This document shows, piece by piece, positions 21,245 to 34,056 of a DNA stretch of 64,000 bases; the stretch's first letter is position 1, and each line of letters starts with the position of its first letter. The position numbers and the translations under genes were made by a program. The notes below the pieces were generated by a model. The model had not been told where the DNA came from, ran no database searches, and saw only the letters and a list, made by a program, of their open reading frames with translations. Source of the stretch: Tillus elongatus (lineage: Eukaryota > Arthropoda > Insecta > Coleoptera > Cleridae); assembly GCA_964006375.1 (NCBI GenBank), contig OZ023264.1, forward strand, positions 173,462,295 to 173,526,294, read 5' to 3'.

Positions 21245-21470
21245 CTGTGACAGAGGAATCTCCTACAGGGCGGCCTGCTCGATTTGGAATAGAATCTAGG
21301 AGGAGCGAGGTTGACTTTGAGGCGGCATACCAGACATGAGAACAATATTCAAACTGCAGTAGTACATGTGCTAAGAGAAAGCCCAGCTTCTTCGCTCTTG
21401 CTTCAGCTATATTGGGAATAGTTAACTGTGAGCAAAGATTCTCTGTAGCAGTTAAAGCCAGTGCAGAGGT
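21245..21470 (-). pseudogene. Non-LTR retrotransposon fragment (post-RT C-terminal region)
   Basis: Minus-strand translation gives LQFEYCSHVWYAASKSTS then LLLDSIPNRAGRPVGD. This is the same motif as LEYCSHIWGAASAST, LAILDSIQKRAIRLIG in the LINE at 42041-42894. The motif is typical of the region C-terminal to the RT of jockey/I/RTE-like LINEs. Only this short piece is present, in the loop of the foldback-like element. Confidence 0.65.
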
Positions 21471-21572
21471 CGTTGTATTTAGGAAACGTGTTGCGGGTCA
21501 CATTAAAATACGCTTTTAAAAAAACATGCGACAGCCTTTTCATTGACGCAACGATATTAATGTTTCTCATTT

Positions 21573-21701
21573 TAGTGACTTTTCTTAGGAAAAATTCACT
21601 AATGAGGATATCCGGCTCTTCGAATTTTGAACATTTTTCTCAAATTAGCGCGAACTAGGTCCCCGAGAACCCATATCCGGGGTCACTTTCTATTATTATA
21701 T

Positions 21702-21797
<96 letters not shown>

Positions 21798-22011
21798 GTG
21801 TGTGTGTGTGTGTCACAGCGAGAATTCAAAAAATAACGGTCCGATGTTGATTAAATTTTTCGTTTCTAAATGACTTGGATACGTTCGTAAGCCAGGAAAA
21901 TCGAATCAGGTTTTTCGGGAGAATTTTGGGTTTTCTTTCGAGAACAATTTTTCTCAAAAATTAGAAAAGCTATGGTGTCGAACATAACGCTATTGCTGCG
22001 TCCAGACTTTT
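21573..22011 (-). mobile_element. HINE-like element, complete short copy in the satellite loop
   Basis: 3' hairpin at 21573-21606, CCCATATCCGGGGTCA near 21671-21686, (TA)n core 21705-21795 with GT tail to about 21812. The right half starts AATTCAAAAAATAACGG, and the 5' terminus is a variant of CTGCGTCCAGAC at 22000-22009. Confidence 0.65.
21705..21812. repeat. (TA)n plus (TG)n core
   Basis: About 90 bp TA with a short TG tail. Confidence 0.95.
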
Positions 22012-22620
22012 ACTTGATAAATTATACCATACTCTCAACCATAACAGTAACGCACTTGCTGTATCAATATAGGTATATTTTAAAATTTTCTATTTTCAAA
22101 ATTTCCGTTTTAGTTGCTACATTATGTCATACATCCTACCATAACGCATATGTATTAATTGTATTCGTATTCATTTCCGTAATGCACTTATTGCGTCAAT
22201 ATAGGTATATTTTTTCATTTTCCGTTTCACTTGCTAAATTATATCAAACCACCTGCCATTTCTTAATTGTATTCGTATTCATTACAGTAACGCACTTCCT
22301 GCGTCAATACACGTATATTTTTTAATTTTTCGTTTAACTTGCTAAATTATAGCAGACTCCCTACCATAACACACATGTCGTAATTGTATTCTCGTTCATT
22401 ACTGCGTCAATATAGGTATATTTTAAAATTTTCTATTTTAAAAATTTCCGTTTTAGTTGCTACATTATATCATATTCCCCACCATAACGCACATGTATTA
22501 ATTGTATTCGTATTCATTACCGTAGCGCACTTATTGCGTCAATATAGGTATATTTTTTCATTTTCCGTTACACTTACTAAATTATATCATACTCCCTACC
22601 ATACTTGCTAAATTATATGA
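22012..22620 (-). repeat. 117-bp satellite array, minus orientation
   Basis: Complementary monomers with marks near 22049, 22181, 22290, 22398 and 22524. More diverged than the plus array. Together the two arrays form the inverted arms of the foldback-like element. Confidence 0.8.
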
Positions 22621-22872
22621 TGTGGCAACAGTGCATAACGAAATTCTAGCGCGCTGGGACTTTGCCGTTTGGACGGGCTGAAGTAAAGAATTACCGCTAT
22701 TTATTTGAAATGGGGAAGTGGGTTTTTTACCATGAGGCGAAGACCGACTGTATTCTGTGGTAGTCTGTTACACATGTTGGGGTAAATTATAGAAAATCAA
22801 CGTCAGGTAAATAGATTTTGGCATGTCAGGCAAATCGGAGAAATTGATATGCTGTTTTTAGTGGGAACCCTG

Positions 22873-23670
22873 TGATTTAAACCAATCCAGGCCTGGAAGA
22901 TTGTCTTTGAATATTTTTTCAGGCAGTCCTCGCTTGTTAGGATATTGTTGCAGATTTCCCCCGACTTCATTTGTTTTGAACGAAAACCTACTCTGCGCAT
23001 ATTTGCGCATTGAATTCCACAATGCACGCTTCTTGTTCTTTATTTAGCACAACTCCCATATTTTTGGGTATTAGGTTTGTGATACCCACGTTAAATAGTG
23101 CTAAACGCTACCCCAAATAGCTGAGAGGCTTTGCGCATGGACATGCTGTCTTCTCGGACTGCCGCCACTGCATGGTGCACTTAAGTCTGTTACAATTGCA
23201 TTTGCTTTGAGGCTCCGAATTTTTTTCTAGAGTCTAAACATTCTATAAAAAATACCGTTGAAAAAATCAATAGGGCCGGGGTGGGGAGGATTAAAAATAA
23301 GGGTACTTTTTGTTGTAATCTCCTGAACGCATCCTTACCGCGTTTCGGCTAAAAATTAATTTTTTATCACTTTCCTATCGACTTGTGCCTATTTTTAATC
23401 TATTTTGCAACTGATTCATTTTGCCCATTATTGTTCCATCTTAGGTTAAATAATTAATGGTCGTGGAAACATAAGTAAAATAAAAATAAAAAACTTCGGA
23501 GATATTTTGCCTAGATAACTAGGCAACACTTCTTATCAGTCATATACAACTTACATTTATTGCTTCTACAAGTAAACGTTTTCAGAATCTGACAAGCGAA
23601 CCAGTTAATTTAATTTACCCATACTCAATCATTTAACCCTGTTTGACGGTGCAGATTGTTGTGTCTGTTA
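22873..23670. other. Unassigned
   Basis: No supported gene or element; short open frames only. Confidence 0.4.
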
Positions 23671-23800
23671 ACTAGTGAATTTTCTTAAAAAAAATACTAA
23701 TGAAGAGATTTCGACTTTTGAATTTTGAAAAATTTCTTTCAAACGAGCGCGAACTAGGCCCCTTAGAACCCATATCCAGGGCTAGTTTGAATTTTTATAT

Positions 23801-23875
<75 letters not shown>

Positions 23876-24120
23876 GTATGTATCACAGCGATAACTCAAA
23901 AAATAAAGGGCCGATTTTGATCAAATTTGGTACATAGCTGCCTTTTGCAAGTAGCTTGAACAAATTCGTTAGTTGGGAAAAGCCGCCTAGGTTTTCCTGG
24001 AAAATGTTGTGTTTTTTTGCGAAAAAAATATATTTCCGGAAATAAAAAAGTAAAGGCAACCAAATTTGGTACGCTGGTTTCTATCATAAATAATAAGTAA
24101 GTAAGAGGTAAATTAATTTT
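23671..24120 (-). mobile_element. HINE-like element, 3' hairpin, core and part of body
   Basis: AGTGAATTTTC hairpin arm at about 23674 (the partner is degraded), GCGCGAACTAGG block, (TA)n 23804-23872, then ACAGCGATAACTCAAAAAATAA. The 5' terminus is not found nearby; the body may continue toward 25735. Confidence 0.6.
23804..23872. repeat. (TA)n core
   Basis: About 69 bp of TA. Confidence 0.95.
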
Positions 24121-24683
24121 TAATTAACTAAATCTGATTGAAGAAAGTTAAAACGTCAAAATTGATAATTCTCGTAGGATAACGAATGTGAGTAAAAAAT
24201 ACGACGAAAAATGACTAACAAGCTCCTAGATATGTGTCTGATTCGTTATTTTCCTTGATTTCGTTAAAACATGAACAAAAAATCCATTGTAAATCAAAAT
24301 TGTTTTGTGTAAATAGTAGGGACGTTGAACAGTTAACATGTATTATCGGATATACCTGCTAGTACATACAAGTGGAGCGTAGCAATGTGGGCTAAAGCCT
24401 CTACAGCGGATAATCGACTCCTACATCACGAGTTCTAATCCTAGTTAGTGACTTTACTTTTTATCATTTTTTTTAAAATCTCGTTACACTTTACCGTTAT
24501 CTAACCAGATTGTTGTTATTCCGATGAATTTTAAGCGAGTTTATGTATAAAAAATAATTTGATAAAGAGGAGTTGAGAGTTTTAAGACTTAATTCAATTT
24601 GAATAGCATATCTGGTTGTTTGTTCTTGCCCTAAGTTAGTGAAACAGTTTTATATTTAATACACTCGTAGACTTTAAACAGCC

Positions 24684-24775
24684 CCGACTTTTGAATTTAG
24701 AAAAAAATTATTCAAATGAGCGCGAACTCGGCCCCCTAGAACCCACATCCAGGGCCAGTTTCAATTTGGAACATT
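24684..24775 (-). mobile_element. HINE-like 3' fragment without (TA)n
   Basis: Contains CGACTTTTGAATTTAG, GAGCGCGAACTCGG and ACATCCAGGGCCAGTTTCAA, the block that precedes the core in other copies, but no microsatellite follows. Confidence 0.55.
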
Positions 24776-25079
24776 TTTTAAACGAAAATCGTCGAAAATG
24801 TGTTAATGGCTTTTCGTGCAAACAAATTATTTTCTTTTCAATTTTAATTACAGACTAGGTATATAATTTCAATTTTACGTGTTCTATTGGCAAAATTTTG
24901 TATAACAAATATTTAGCCAGTTTTTGCAGACATTTTTTTGTGTTTCCGTAGAAATAATTTTTGTGAGATTTTTTTATGAAATTTTGTTAATTAATGATAA
25001 ATACGTAATAAGCTATTATAAAATATTTTTTTTCGGATTTTCTTCAAAAAATTATTTGCGAATTTTCATGAAATTTTTT

Positions 25080-25735
25080 TAAAGTATTATTAAACATGTT
25101 TTTGTGAATAAATATATTTTGGTAGGTGGGTAAATAACTTTAAGAGGTTCGTTGGCCAGAAAAATCGGACCAGTTTTTTAGAAAACGTTTTAAGTTCATT
25201 TTCGGAAAAATTTTGCACTTCTTCAAACAATAAAGTTATTTTGATGAAATATGGTGCATTGTTTCTATTATATTGGTAACCAAATTTGATGGTTGCTTTC
25301 ATTAAAGAAAAACAGATTTGCTATAAAAAACTTTTTTTTTAATCGAACACCCCTTATATTATTATATTATTGCATTTTCCATCGAAATATAATGCATGTT
25401 TGTAAGAAAAGTAACGCAGGAAGCAGCAAGTGCGTTATGGTAGCGAATTTTCATGATATGTTTCAAATTTCAATATATCAATTTGCTATTTGGTTAACGT
25501 TTGTTGGTTAGGAAACAGTTTTTTCGGAAACATTTTGAGTTTGTTTTCGAAAAATCTTCTACATTTTCGAACAAAAAAGTTATTTTGATGAAATATGATA
25601 CATTTTTTCTACTATATAGGTTATACTGGTAAGCAAATTTCATGCCTGCTTTCGTTAAAAGAAAAGACACATTTGCTATTAAAAACATTTTTTAGAAGAT
25701 TCACTACCATAACCCACTTTCTGCGTCCAGACTTT
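25080..25735 (-). mobile_element. HINE-like 5' half and palindrome-ended segment
   Basis: Contains the family body (TTCGTTGGCCAGAAAAATCGG) and then, at 25415-25735, the same palindrome-ended segment as 18009-18328, with GCAGCAAGTGCGTTATGG at left and its complement variant at right. Confidence 0.55.
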
Positions 25736-26340
25736 TTAAAAGTCTACGGACCTCGTAAAAAGAAAATTTCCATTCGCTTAGGTGGAACATACCCACATGT
25801 CAGCAGCGTATTAACGCGTGAAGCTATTTTAAATATAAGGAAAATATTAACCTGTAAAACGTGTCAAGTGACATTGCGGAGTCGATAAAACGTGCAACAC
25901 TGGGTGTGATTATGAAATGTTCTGTCCTTGGAAGGTCTAAAGGCACGCAAAATGGTCATGGCCAACTAGTAAATAAACATGCGACGTCTACGCCGCGACG
26001 GTAACGAATCGGTGTTGAAATCGACTAAGTGAATAGTACAAACGTTTTCTGGTGTAAATCAGCTAAATACTGGCATAATACTCATTTGGGATTTACTTGC
26101 CGCTATCACGATCGATTTGCATTTATAATAATACATGTACTTATTGTTTCCGTTTGTAGTCGGCATTTTACGTGTTAATGGTCCGATAATGGAACAATGT
26201 CATTATTTAAATGTTAGTACATTTTAGCGAAGTTTTCGTAAAACGAAAGAACACAATGTTTTGTGCGGTTAACAAAACCAATTGAATATTACACACAACG
26301 GTTAAGTTTTCTTGACGCAAAAATGTTAGCAGAAAAAATA
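25736..26340. other. Unassigned
   Basis: No supported gene. Slightly less AT-rich than its neighbours. Confidence 0.35.
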
Positions 26341-26640
26341 TTTTATAATTTTTCTTCTTAAAATGTCAAGTCGCGATTTGAAACGTCAAAATTTGCAATT
26401 TTCAGACAACGAATCTGAACCAAATACGAACTATGTAGAAGAAATGTCATAATAAGTGTGTTTTACAAAGCCTTAAGTTTCAGTTTCAACCATCATTGTC
26501 CTTTATTTTGCTAAAATAATTTCGGAAAATCCATTACAAGTAGACCCTCTTTCTCATGATTTGGCAGTAGTTTCAGCTATAGAGTTTATGATTTAATAGT
26601 CTATATTTTAGCCAGTTTCCGTACAAAAAAATAGTGCTGT
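26341..26640 (-). mobile_element. Decayed body of long HINE-like element
   Basis: Phrases such as AAACGTCAAAATTTGCAATT and CATTGTCCTTTATTTTGCT align with 17510-17760 and 54160-54420. No termini are attached. Confidence 0.45.
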
Positions 26641-26785
26641 AAATTGAATAATAACTGCCACATAGCTGTGATAATTTATAACTCTCAGAATGACATTCTC
26701 ATGGAATGAATTTAGGGCCTATGACTTGACCACAAAGAAAATATTTGTATTCCTGTAGGCATAAACTCTTGAAACCTCATATTAC

Positions 26786-27430
26786 TCGAGTTACATTGAA
26801 AACATGTCAATTTTCACCAAATCACCACTCATTTATCCCCTACCCCTAAAGCGATCTTACCTAAAAACAACTCGAAGCGTTCCTTTGACAGATGTTAACT
26901 GAATACCAAATTTGAAGATGATATCTCAATTCGTTCGTTATTGCGCCTATTAACAGACAGACGTACATTCTAACAAACCGACAGACCGACTAACCGACAG
27001 ACAAAAAAATTTTTGTTCGAGAATCAACTTTTCTATGTGTTTTGAGGCTTTTTACGCCGTTTTAGCAAAAAAATTTGAAATTTTTGTCAACAATATTCCA
27101 CCCCCACACATTCAACCCCTAATTTAATTACAGCACAGAATACCAGATGTTTGATGAAATAAAAATTTTCTAATAAATAAACCCTTACACGTTATATTAC
27201 TCGAGTTTTGATTTTAAAAAAATGCAAATTTTCACCAAATCACCCCCAACTCATCCCCTACCCCCTAAAGCGATTTTACCCAAAAACAATCCGAACCGTG
27301 TTTTCTCTGTGTTTTGAGACTTTCTACGCCGCTTTAGCAACAACAAAAAAAGAAATTTTTGTCAACAATATTTCACTTTCACAGATTCAACCCCTAATTT
27401 AATTTCAGCACAGAATGACAGATGTTTGAC
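26786..27430. repeat. Two-copy tandem duplication
   Basis: 26786-27140 and 27187-27430 share ordered blocks: ATTACTCGAGTT, TTTTCACCAAATCACC, TTTTGAGGCTTT/TTTTGAGACTTT, TTTTTGTCAACAATATT, and CAACCCCTAATTTAATT. The first copy has an extra segment with repeated GACAGACCGAC phrases. Confidence 0.65.
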
Positions 27431-27703
27431 AGCTGTTAACAACTTTTTCTGTATCCACAATAACTGAAACTTTTTTTTTGTGCTTCTTTAGTGGACAAAC
27501 AATTTTAACTCAATTTTTCTCGAAAACTGTATATCCTATGGCATTTCTACCAGTATACTTTATTTTGGTATTGGTCTTTGAGTTTTTAAAACCGTTGGAA
27601 AATTTCAGAAATTTTCACTTTTAACATATTTTTTTCCTAAATTTTCACCCTCAGAGTGCTCCTACGTGCGCCACTGCTTCACATAATAAATCGGTATTCG
27701 TTT

Positions 27704-27903
27704 TTAGTGAATTGTTATTGAAAAAAATTCACTAATAGAGAGATATCAATGGTCAGATTTTACACATTTTTTTTTTTCAAATGAGCGTAAACTAGGACCG
27801 CTAGAACCCATTACCGGGTTAGTTTATCAAAAGTAAAGTTAGTTAAATTTGAAACATTTAATGAAAATTCACTACCATAACGCACTTGCTGCGTCTCGAA
27901 CTT
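27704..27903 (-). mobile_element. Short HINE-like element, both ends, no (TA)n core
   Basis: Only about 200 bp, from the 3' hairpin (TTAGTGAATTGTTATTG, AATTCACTAATAG) to the 5' terminus (CACTTGCTGCGTCTCGAAC), with the core deleted. It shows where the family begins and ends. Confidence 0.7.
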
Positions 27904-28102
27904 TTTTCTTTATATGCGGTTAGTATTTACTCGTGTACAAATTTTGCAAATTTACCTTTGGTCGTTTTAAAAATAATTAACGAAAATCGCTTTAAGCGTA
28001 ACAAATTTAACATCCTGTATCTCAGTATCACGACCTTAATTTGAAAAATTTGATACGAACTACCCCAACTATTTTTTCAAGTGAAACTCACACCCCAATT
28101 TC

Positions 28103-28108
<6 letters not shown>

Positions 28109-28201
<93 letters not shown>

Positions 28202-28262
28202 AAACTGACTCCGAATATGGGATGCAAAGCTCCTAGTTTCGTAGTTCAAACTCATTAAACAA
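28109..28262 (+). mobile_element. HINE-like 3' remnant with (TA)n core
   Basis: (TA)n 28109-28196, then AAACTGACTCCGAATATGGG. Interrupted at about 28262 by the start of the next copy. Confidence 0.6.
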
Positions 28263-28265
28263 GAA

Positions 28266-28915
<650 letters not shown>

Positions 28916-28957
28916 TAAAAATTCAAAAGTCGAAATCTCACTAGTTACTTTAAACAT

Positions 28958-29272
28958 TATACTATTATACATTATACATTATACATTGTACATTGTACAT
29001 TGTACATTGTACATTATACATTATACATTATACATTATACATTATACATTATACATTATACATTGTACATTATACATTATACATTATACATTATACATTA
29101 TACATTGTACATTGTACATTATACATTATACATTATACATTATACATTATACATTATACATTATGCATTATAAATTATAAATTATACATTATACATTATA
29201 CATTGTACATTATACATTATACATTATACATTATATATTGTACATTATATATTAGACATTATACATTATTAT
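28958..29272. repeat. Octamer tandem repeat TATACATT / TGTACATT
   Basis: About 38 units of an 8-bp repeat, mostly TATACATT, with TGTACATT variants in runs and late degeneration (ATAAATTA). The variants are clustered, which suggests block duplication. Confidence 0.9.
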
Positions 29273-29279
29273 ATAACCA

Positions 29280-30632
29280 GAACGAAAATTTTAGGATTAC
29301 TTTCGGTCGAGAATGTTTTTAAATATTTAATTAATTTAAGGAACTTTTAGGTTTACTTTTGATAGAGCAAAATATAAATTGCTTGTTTTCTAATGAACAC
29401 CCGCTGCAACTTTGATTCAATGGGACCAAAAAAAAACAAGAAAAAACAAAAAAAAGTACTACGTTTGCCAAAATCAATAAAGTCTATGAATAACTAGATG
29501 CGGTGTGTCTGGATAGCAGATATAACACTTTTATTCCCAATAAAAATTAATTATTGTCTCCCAGCACTAGCATCGGATCTAATTTCCCCAAGAATATTTA
29601 CTCCACAAAGTTTTGAGAATAATCTCCCTTTATATTGCCAATTAAGTAATTGTAGAGGCATAAGACGTTGGGAATAAGTGCGCAGTTTTAGTGCTGGCAT
29701 ATAAATCATCCCAAAATTGTTATCCCAAGCTTGAACACATCTTGGAGAATTCTTCGGCTAAATGAAATATCTAGAACGACCGTAAATTAACAGGAATTTC
29801 AGTTTCATGTTCCACGGCGACTCAATAATAAGCAAATCTTAGATTCACGACGAGCAATAAAATAAAATTTATGAAAAGCATGGGTAATAAAACACCCAAA
29901 CTGGCCCATCTGCATCTTGAAGGACATAAATTTACGTGATTCTTACATTTTATCGTGGATAATTAATATCAGTAACAGAAGTCTCTGTTAATACAGGGTG
30001 TTGAGCTTAATTGATTATTAAGAAAGACTGCCAACAGTGCAGCCTTTTCGCTACATAAAAGTAACAAGCTGGATCGCACTAGGTTTTTAGGTTAAGGCAA
30101 TATTGTAGCATTACATTTGGCAAATATAATAATAATAGTATGTATAATATCGATCTTATTCAACTAATAATTAGTTACAAACATAATTTGCAATTATGAA
30201 AATTATCTCAGCTCTAAGGAAGAAAGTGGAGAGATTCAGCAACGCTGGTCTTCCATCTAATCATTTTGTAATTAAAACTAAACCAAAAGCTATAATACAC
30301 ACAAATAGGAAGCATCATATCCACTAGGTCTAAAATAAGCCTAAAACAGACGCGGGTTGGATATATACAAACTAAATATAAATCCATATGAAAATCGACA
30401 ACGCAGACAAAATATATAAACTGACAAAAACACAAAACAGAAGGTGAAAACAGAAAGCTCAGTATCACGCCTAAAGACGCAAACCGCGCCCAGAATACAT
30501 CAAAACTGAACAGTCTTGGATTTTATCTTAAAAACTATAACACTAGTTGCGAATTTCACTTCCTGTGACACTTTTGGGGCCTTATAACTAAACGATTGCA
30601 TGAACATTTCTTAGGGATCGTACCTCAATGTT
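29280..30632. other. Unassigned
   Basis: No supported gene. A short ACAGGGTGTTGAGC at about 29994 resembles an ITm terminus, but no partner was found. Confidence 0.4.
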
Positions 30633-30640
30633 TATATATA

Positions 30641-32865
30641 CAGGGTGTCCGGAAAATACGTGTACAACGTTTGACAGCAGACTCCTGACGTCAAAATAGG
30701 TCGATCTAAGCCGACTTAGTTATATCCAAAATTGCTTCGTTTAGCCGGTAGAGGGCATCGTAAATTTGTAAAAATATTGGTTATTCCTAAATTACGTGAA
30801 AACCTGCTAATCGATTTTAATGATTTTTACTATGTAGACTAATACTATAAAATGACGTTTTTGTTGTAGTATAGTCACCGGCTGTAAATAAGTGGAAGTG
30901 TTATGAAAGTGATTAATACGTCAACATTTCTCCTGATTTTTTATATCAACGGCGTTATGACAACCCAGATATTTTTGTCGAGTGACTGGATGTATTTGGA
31001 AGCTATTTTACCACTTCAAGATTTTTCGTTTGATGAGCTGTTTTGCCAGAAAAAAATATTTACAATTGCCTGCATACATCAATTAACATTAGTAATAAAA
31101 CAAAGTACAACAAAGTTGGAAATATGTATTAAAATATTGTAAGAAACTAAGTAAAACAAAAACATTACTTAAGCAAATGTGTAAAATGACCGCCATCTTG
31201 GTGAATACACTCATTAACACTCCTTAAAAAATGATATTGGACCCTATTTAATGTCTCGGGGTTATTAAAATGGTTGCCTGCATTCAAAATCCGCGTCAAT
31301 AAATCATGGCGTGTGTTTACCGGAGTCTTGTAAACTTCTGTTTTAATAGCGCCCCACAAAAAGAAGTCACACATATTTAACTCTGGAGAACGTGGTGGCC
31401 ATTTTACTGGTGCATCATTGCCCCTTCCAATCCATCGATTGGGATATTGATGGTGTAAGTATTGCCGAACTACAACGGAAAAATGGGGCGGGGCACCATC
31501 ATGCATATACCACATTTCCCTCCGAAGTAAAAGGGGCAAATTTTCAAGGAGCATTGGTAATGTGTATTGCAAAAAAATTAAATTAATATTTCCATCTAAC
31601 CTGTCTGGAATAACAATAGGACCAATAAGGTAGCGATCAATAACGCCTGCCCAAATATTTAATTTAAATTGATGCTGATGATGTGCAACTTTAATGGCAT
31701 GTGGATTTTCATCGGAATAAATGTGTTCGTTGTGCAGATTGGTTACTCCAGATCTTGTAAAGCACGCCTCGTCAGTAAACAATATTTTTCTACAAAAATT
31801 TGGATCACGGATTCTTTTGTGTCTAATAAATTGACAAAATGTAAGCCGCATTGGGGGATCAGTCGGTAAAAGTTCCTGGACTTTTTCTACGTGGTATGGA
31901 TGTAACAACTGTTCGTTTAAAACCTCATTGACAATCGATTTAGGAACATGTAACTCACGTTCTAAGCGACGGGTACTGGTACTTGGGTCTTCTTCAACTC
32001 TTTCCAGAATGTTTTCTTCTGTTTCCACAGTTCGAGTTGTTCGCATACGACCCCTGCCTTCAAATTTTTTCTCAAAGCTGCCCGTTTCCCGAGGATGACG
32101 CTCGATGTTGGCAAATGTTTGGTGGTTTGGTATTCGACGGTTAGGAAATCTTTCCATGTAAACCCTAACACTCTGACGCCCATTTCCTTGACAAAACCCG
32201 TATACCAGGAGCATGTCAACCTTCTCAGAGATCGTATAATTTTCCATGTTTAATGATAAAATGAACTTGTAACTCAAGAATGTTGATCGTATACTTTAGT
32301 CAATTTCATAGACTGGTGACAATTTGTCAATACTTGTCAAATTATTAAATGTCATAGCAACAAAGTCACTAAAGAAATTATTGTTACAGGTAATTTGATT
32401 TTAATTTTATTACTAATGTTAATAATTGATGTATGCAGGTAATTGTAAATATTTTTTTTTGGCAAAACAACCCAACCAACGAAAAATCCTGAAGAGGTAA
32501 AATAGCTTCCAAATACATCCAGTCACTCGACAAAAATATCTGGGTTGTCATAACGCCGTTGATATAAAAAATCAGGAATAATGTTGACGTATTAATCACT
32601 TTCATAACACTTCCACTTATTTACAGCCGGTGACTATACTACAACAAAAACGTCATTTTATAGTATTAGTCTACATAGTAAAAATCATTAAAATCGATTA
32701 GCAGGTTTTCACGTAATTTAGGAATAACCAATATTTTTACAAATTTACGATGCCCTCTACCGGCTAAACGAAGCAATTTTTGGATATAACTAAGTCGGCT
32801 TAGATCGACCTATTTTGACGTCAGGAGTCTGCTGTCAAACGTTGTACACGTATTTTCCGGACACC

Positions 32866-32868
<3 letters not shown>
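30641..32868 (-). mobile_element. ITm transposon with long TIRs and intact transposase
   Basis: Ends are CAGGGTGTCCGG at 30641 and its complement at 32857-32868. The terminal inverted repeats extend about 460 bp (30641-31100 and 32405-32868) with few differences. TA dinucleotides flank both ends: 8 bp of TA at left, a long (TA)n at right. The single ORF lies on the minus strand between the arms. Confidence 0.92.
31165..32247 (-). CDS. ITm (mariner-like) transposase, DUF4817-type HTH + DDD
   Basis: 360 residues from the ATG at 32247 (MENYTISEK). The N-terminal 60 residues (LLVYGFCQGNGRQS, ERFPNRRIPNHQTFANI, RETGSFEKK) match the helix-turn-helix region called DUF4817 in insect transposases. 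A second HTH-like segment follows (STRRLERELHVPKS). Catalytic aspartates are in FTDEACF, MHDGAPPHF and MCDFFLWG, with 43 residues between the second and third. The enzyme would cut at the TIR ends and insert at TA. The frame is intact, so the element could be functional or recently so. Confidence 0.92.
   Translation of the reverse strand: MENYTISEKVDMLLVYGFCQGNGRQSVRVYMERFPNRRIPNHQTFANIERHPRETGSFEKKFEGRGRMRTTRTVETEENILERVEEDPSTSTRRLERELHVPKSIVNEVLNEQLLHPYHVEKVQELLPTDPPMRLTFCQFIRHKRIRDPNFCRKILFTDEACFTRSGVTNLHNEHIYSDENPHAIKVAHHQHQFKLNIWAGVIDRYLIGPIVIPDRLDGNINLIFLQYTLPMLLENLPLLLRREMWYMHDGAPPHFSVVVRQYLHHQYPNRWIGRGNDAPVKWPPRSPELNMCDFFLWGAIKTEVYKTPVNTRHDLLTRILNAGNHFNNPETLNRVQYHFLRSVNECIHQDGGHFTHLLK

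Positions 32869-32943
<75 letters not shown>
32869..32943. repeat. (TA)n adjoining ITm right end
   Basis: About 73 bp TA immediately outside the right TIR. Confidence 0.95.
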
Positions 32944-32946
<3 letters not shown>

Positions 32947-33402
32947 ATTAAGATTACGGGTTGTGATGTGTATTCATATATTTATCTTGTGAGAATGTAT
33001 ATAGTATGTCTATACTGTGTGTATGGGCGCCTTATTGTCTTGTATATGGTGTTTTAGTTTGGTAAAATTGGTGTATTTTGTTAAAATAGTGTATTTTACT
33101 GTGTAATTTGTTTATTTTGTAGGTTTAATTTATTTATAATATTTTGGTTTTAAGTTTATTCAATTTATGTATGTATTTTATTTAGGAATCACACTGTTAT
33201 ATGAGTTTGACGTTTTGTTTAAAAACAAATATTATCTACCACAATGTTCACTAGTAAGTTAGTGGAAATTTTATTCAATATATTCATGTATGCAAAATTT
33301 TATCCTTTTACTTATTATAAATAAAATTAACCTGTTATTCCTTACCTTACCTCGACTATACACTCTATCGTCTCCTGGATTTGGCTATTTCACTGACACA
33401 AA

Positions 33403-33479
<77 letters not shown>

Positions 33480-33872
33480 GCAAAAAAAAATGTAAATTAA
33501 TCTTTTAAGTTTTAACTCTCTCTAGTGTTCAAATGATTATTCAGGTTACACTTATATCCTCTGTACAATTCCCATTGTTTGAATTTCACCTAATTATCGA
33601 GTCAAACAGAAACTCTTTATATTACACAATTTTATTGACATTGAATTCAAACAAATTTTAATGTTCCCAATTTATAATCCATTACCTATTTACGGATTCG
33701 TAATAGAGATAAATGTAATTTGTCTCTTAAATTTATTAATTTAGAAATTAAGTTTATCCTAGTCATTCAAATGCTCACCTACAGATTCCGCTTTCGTTAC
33801 TGGTATCCAAGTCAACCGCACTTTTGTTCTGTTTGTGTTATTGGTTGGATATACACACACACATACACACAA

Positions 33873-33876
<4 letters not shown>
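32944..33876. other. Unassigned, with a (TA)n tract
   Basis: No supported gene. Contains (TA)n at 33408-33476 whose flanks match no element recognised here, and a short CA run at 33853-33870. Confidence 0.5.
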
Positions 33877-33945
<69 letters not shown>

Positions 33946-34056
33946 GGGACTGTGAGAAACAAATTCGCGTTCATTTGAAATTTTTTTTGCAAAGTCTCAC
34001 CATCGATACTATTACCAACTTCTTTTAAATAACAATTCGCTAAAAAGTCTGCAGAA
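33877..34056 (+). mobile_element. Degraded HINE-like 3' half with (TA)n
   Basis: (TA)n 33877-33943, then CAAATTCGCGTTCATTTGAA and CAAAGTCTCACCATCGATAC, the same order as at 39522-39612. A weak hairpin remnant closes it. Confidence 0.55.

Larger units (their letters stand above)
19611..22872. mobile_element. Foldback-like element with satellite arms and CAGGGTTCCCA ends
   Basis: The left end reads CAGGGTTCCCA (19611) and the right end is its exact complement (22862-22872). Inside, about 90 bp at 19850-19945 is inverted at 22620-22705 (key phrase GTCCAAACGGCAAAGTCCCA). Inward of that lie a 117-bp satellite on the plus strand (20030-21240) and the same satellite on the minus strand (22012-22620). 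The loop holds a LINE fragment and a HINE-like copy. The terminus resembles hAT-type ends, but I see no matching 8-bp duplication and no transposase. Overall plan is that of Foldback elements. Confidence 0.6.

Noticed and set aside
20030..22620. Regular repeats that might be read as a CRISPR array
   Set aside because: Contiguous 117-bp monomers with no unique spacers in a eukaryotic context: this is satellite DNA.
19611..22872. hAT transposon assignment from the CAGGGTTCCCA ends
   Set aside because: The termini resemble hAT ends, but I see no 8-bp target duplication and no transposase, so I kept only a foldback-like description.
30214..30468. 84-codon minus-strand frame in the unassigned region
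   Set aside because: No recognisable motif, no repeat support, and length is within chance for this composition.
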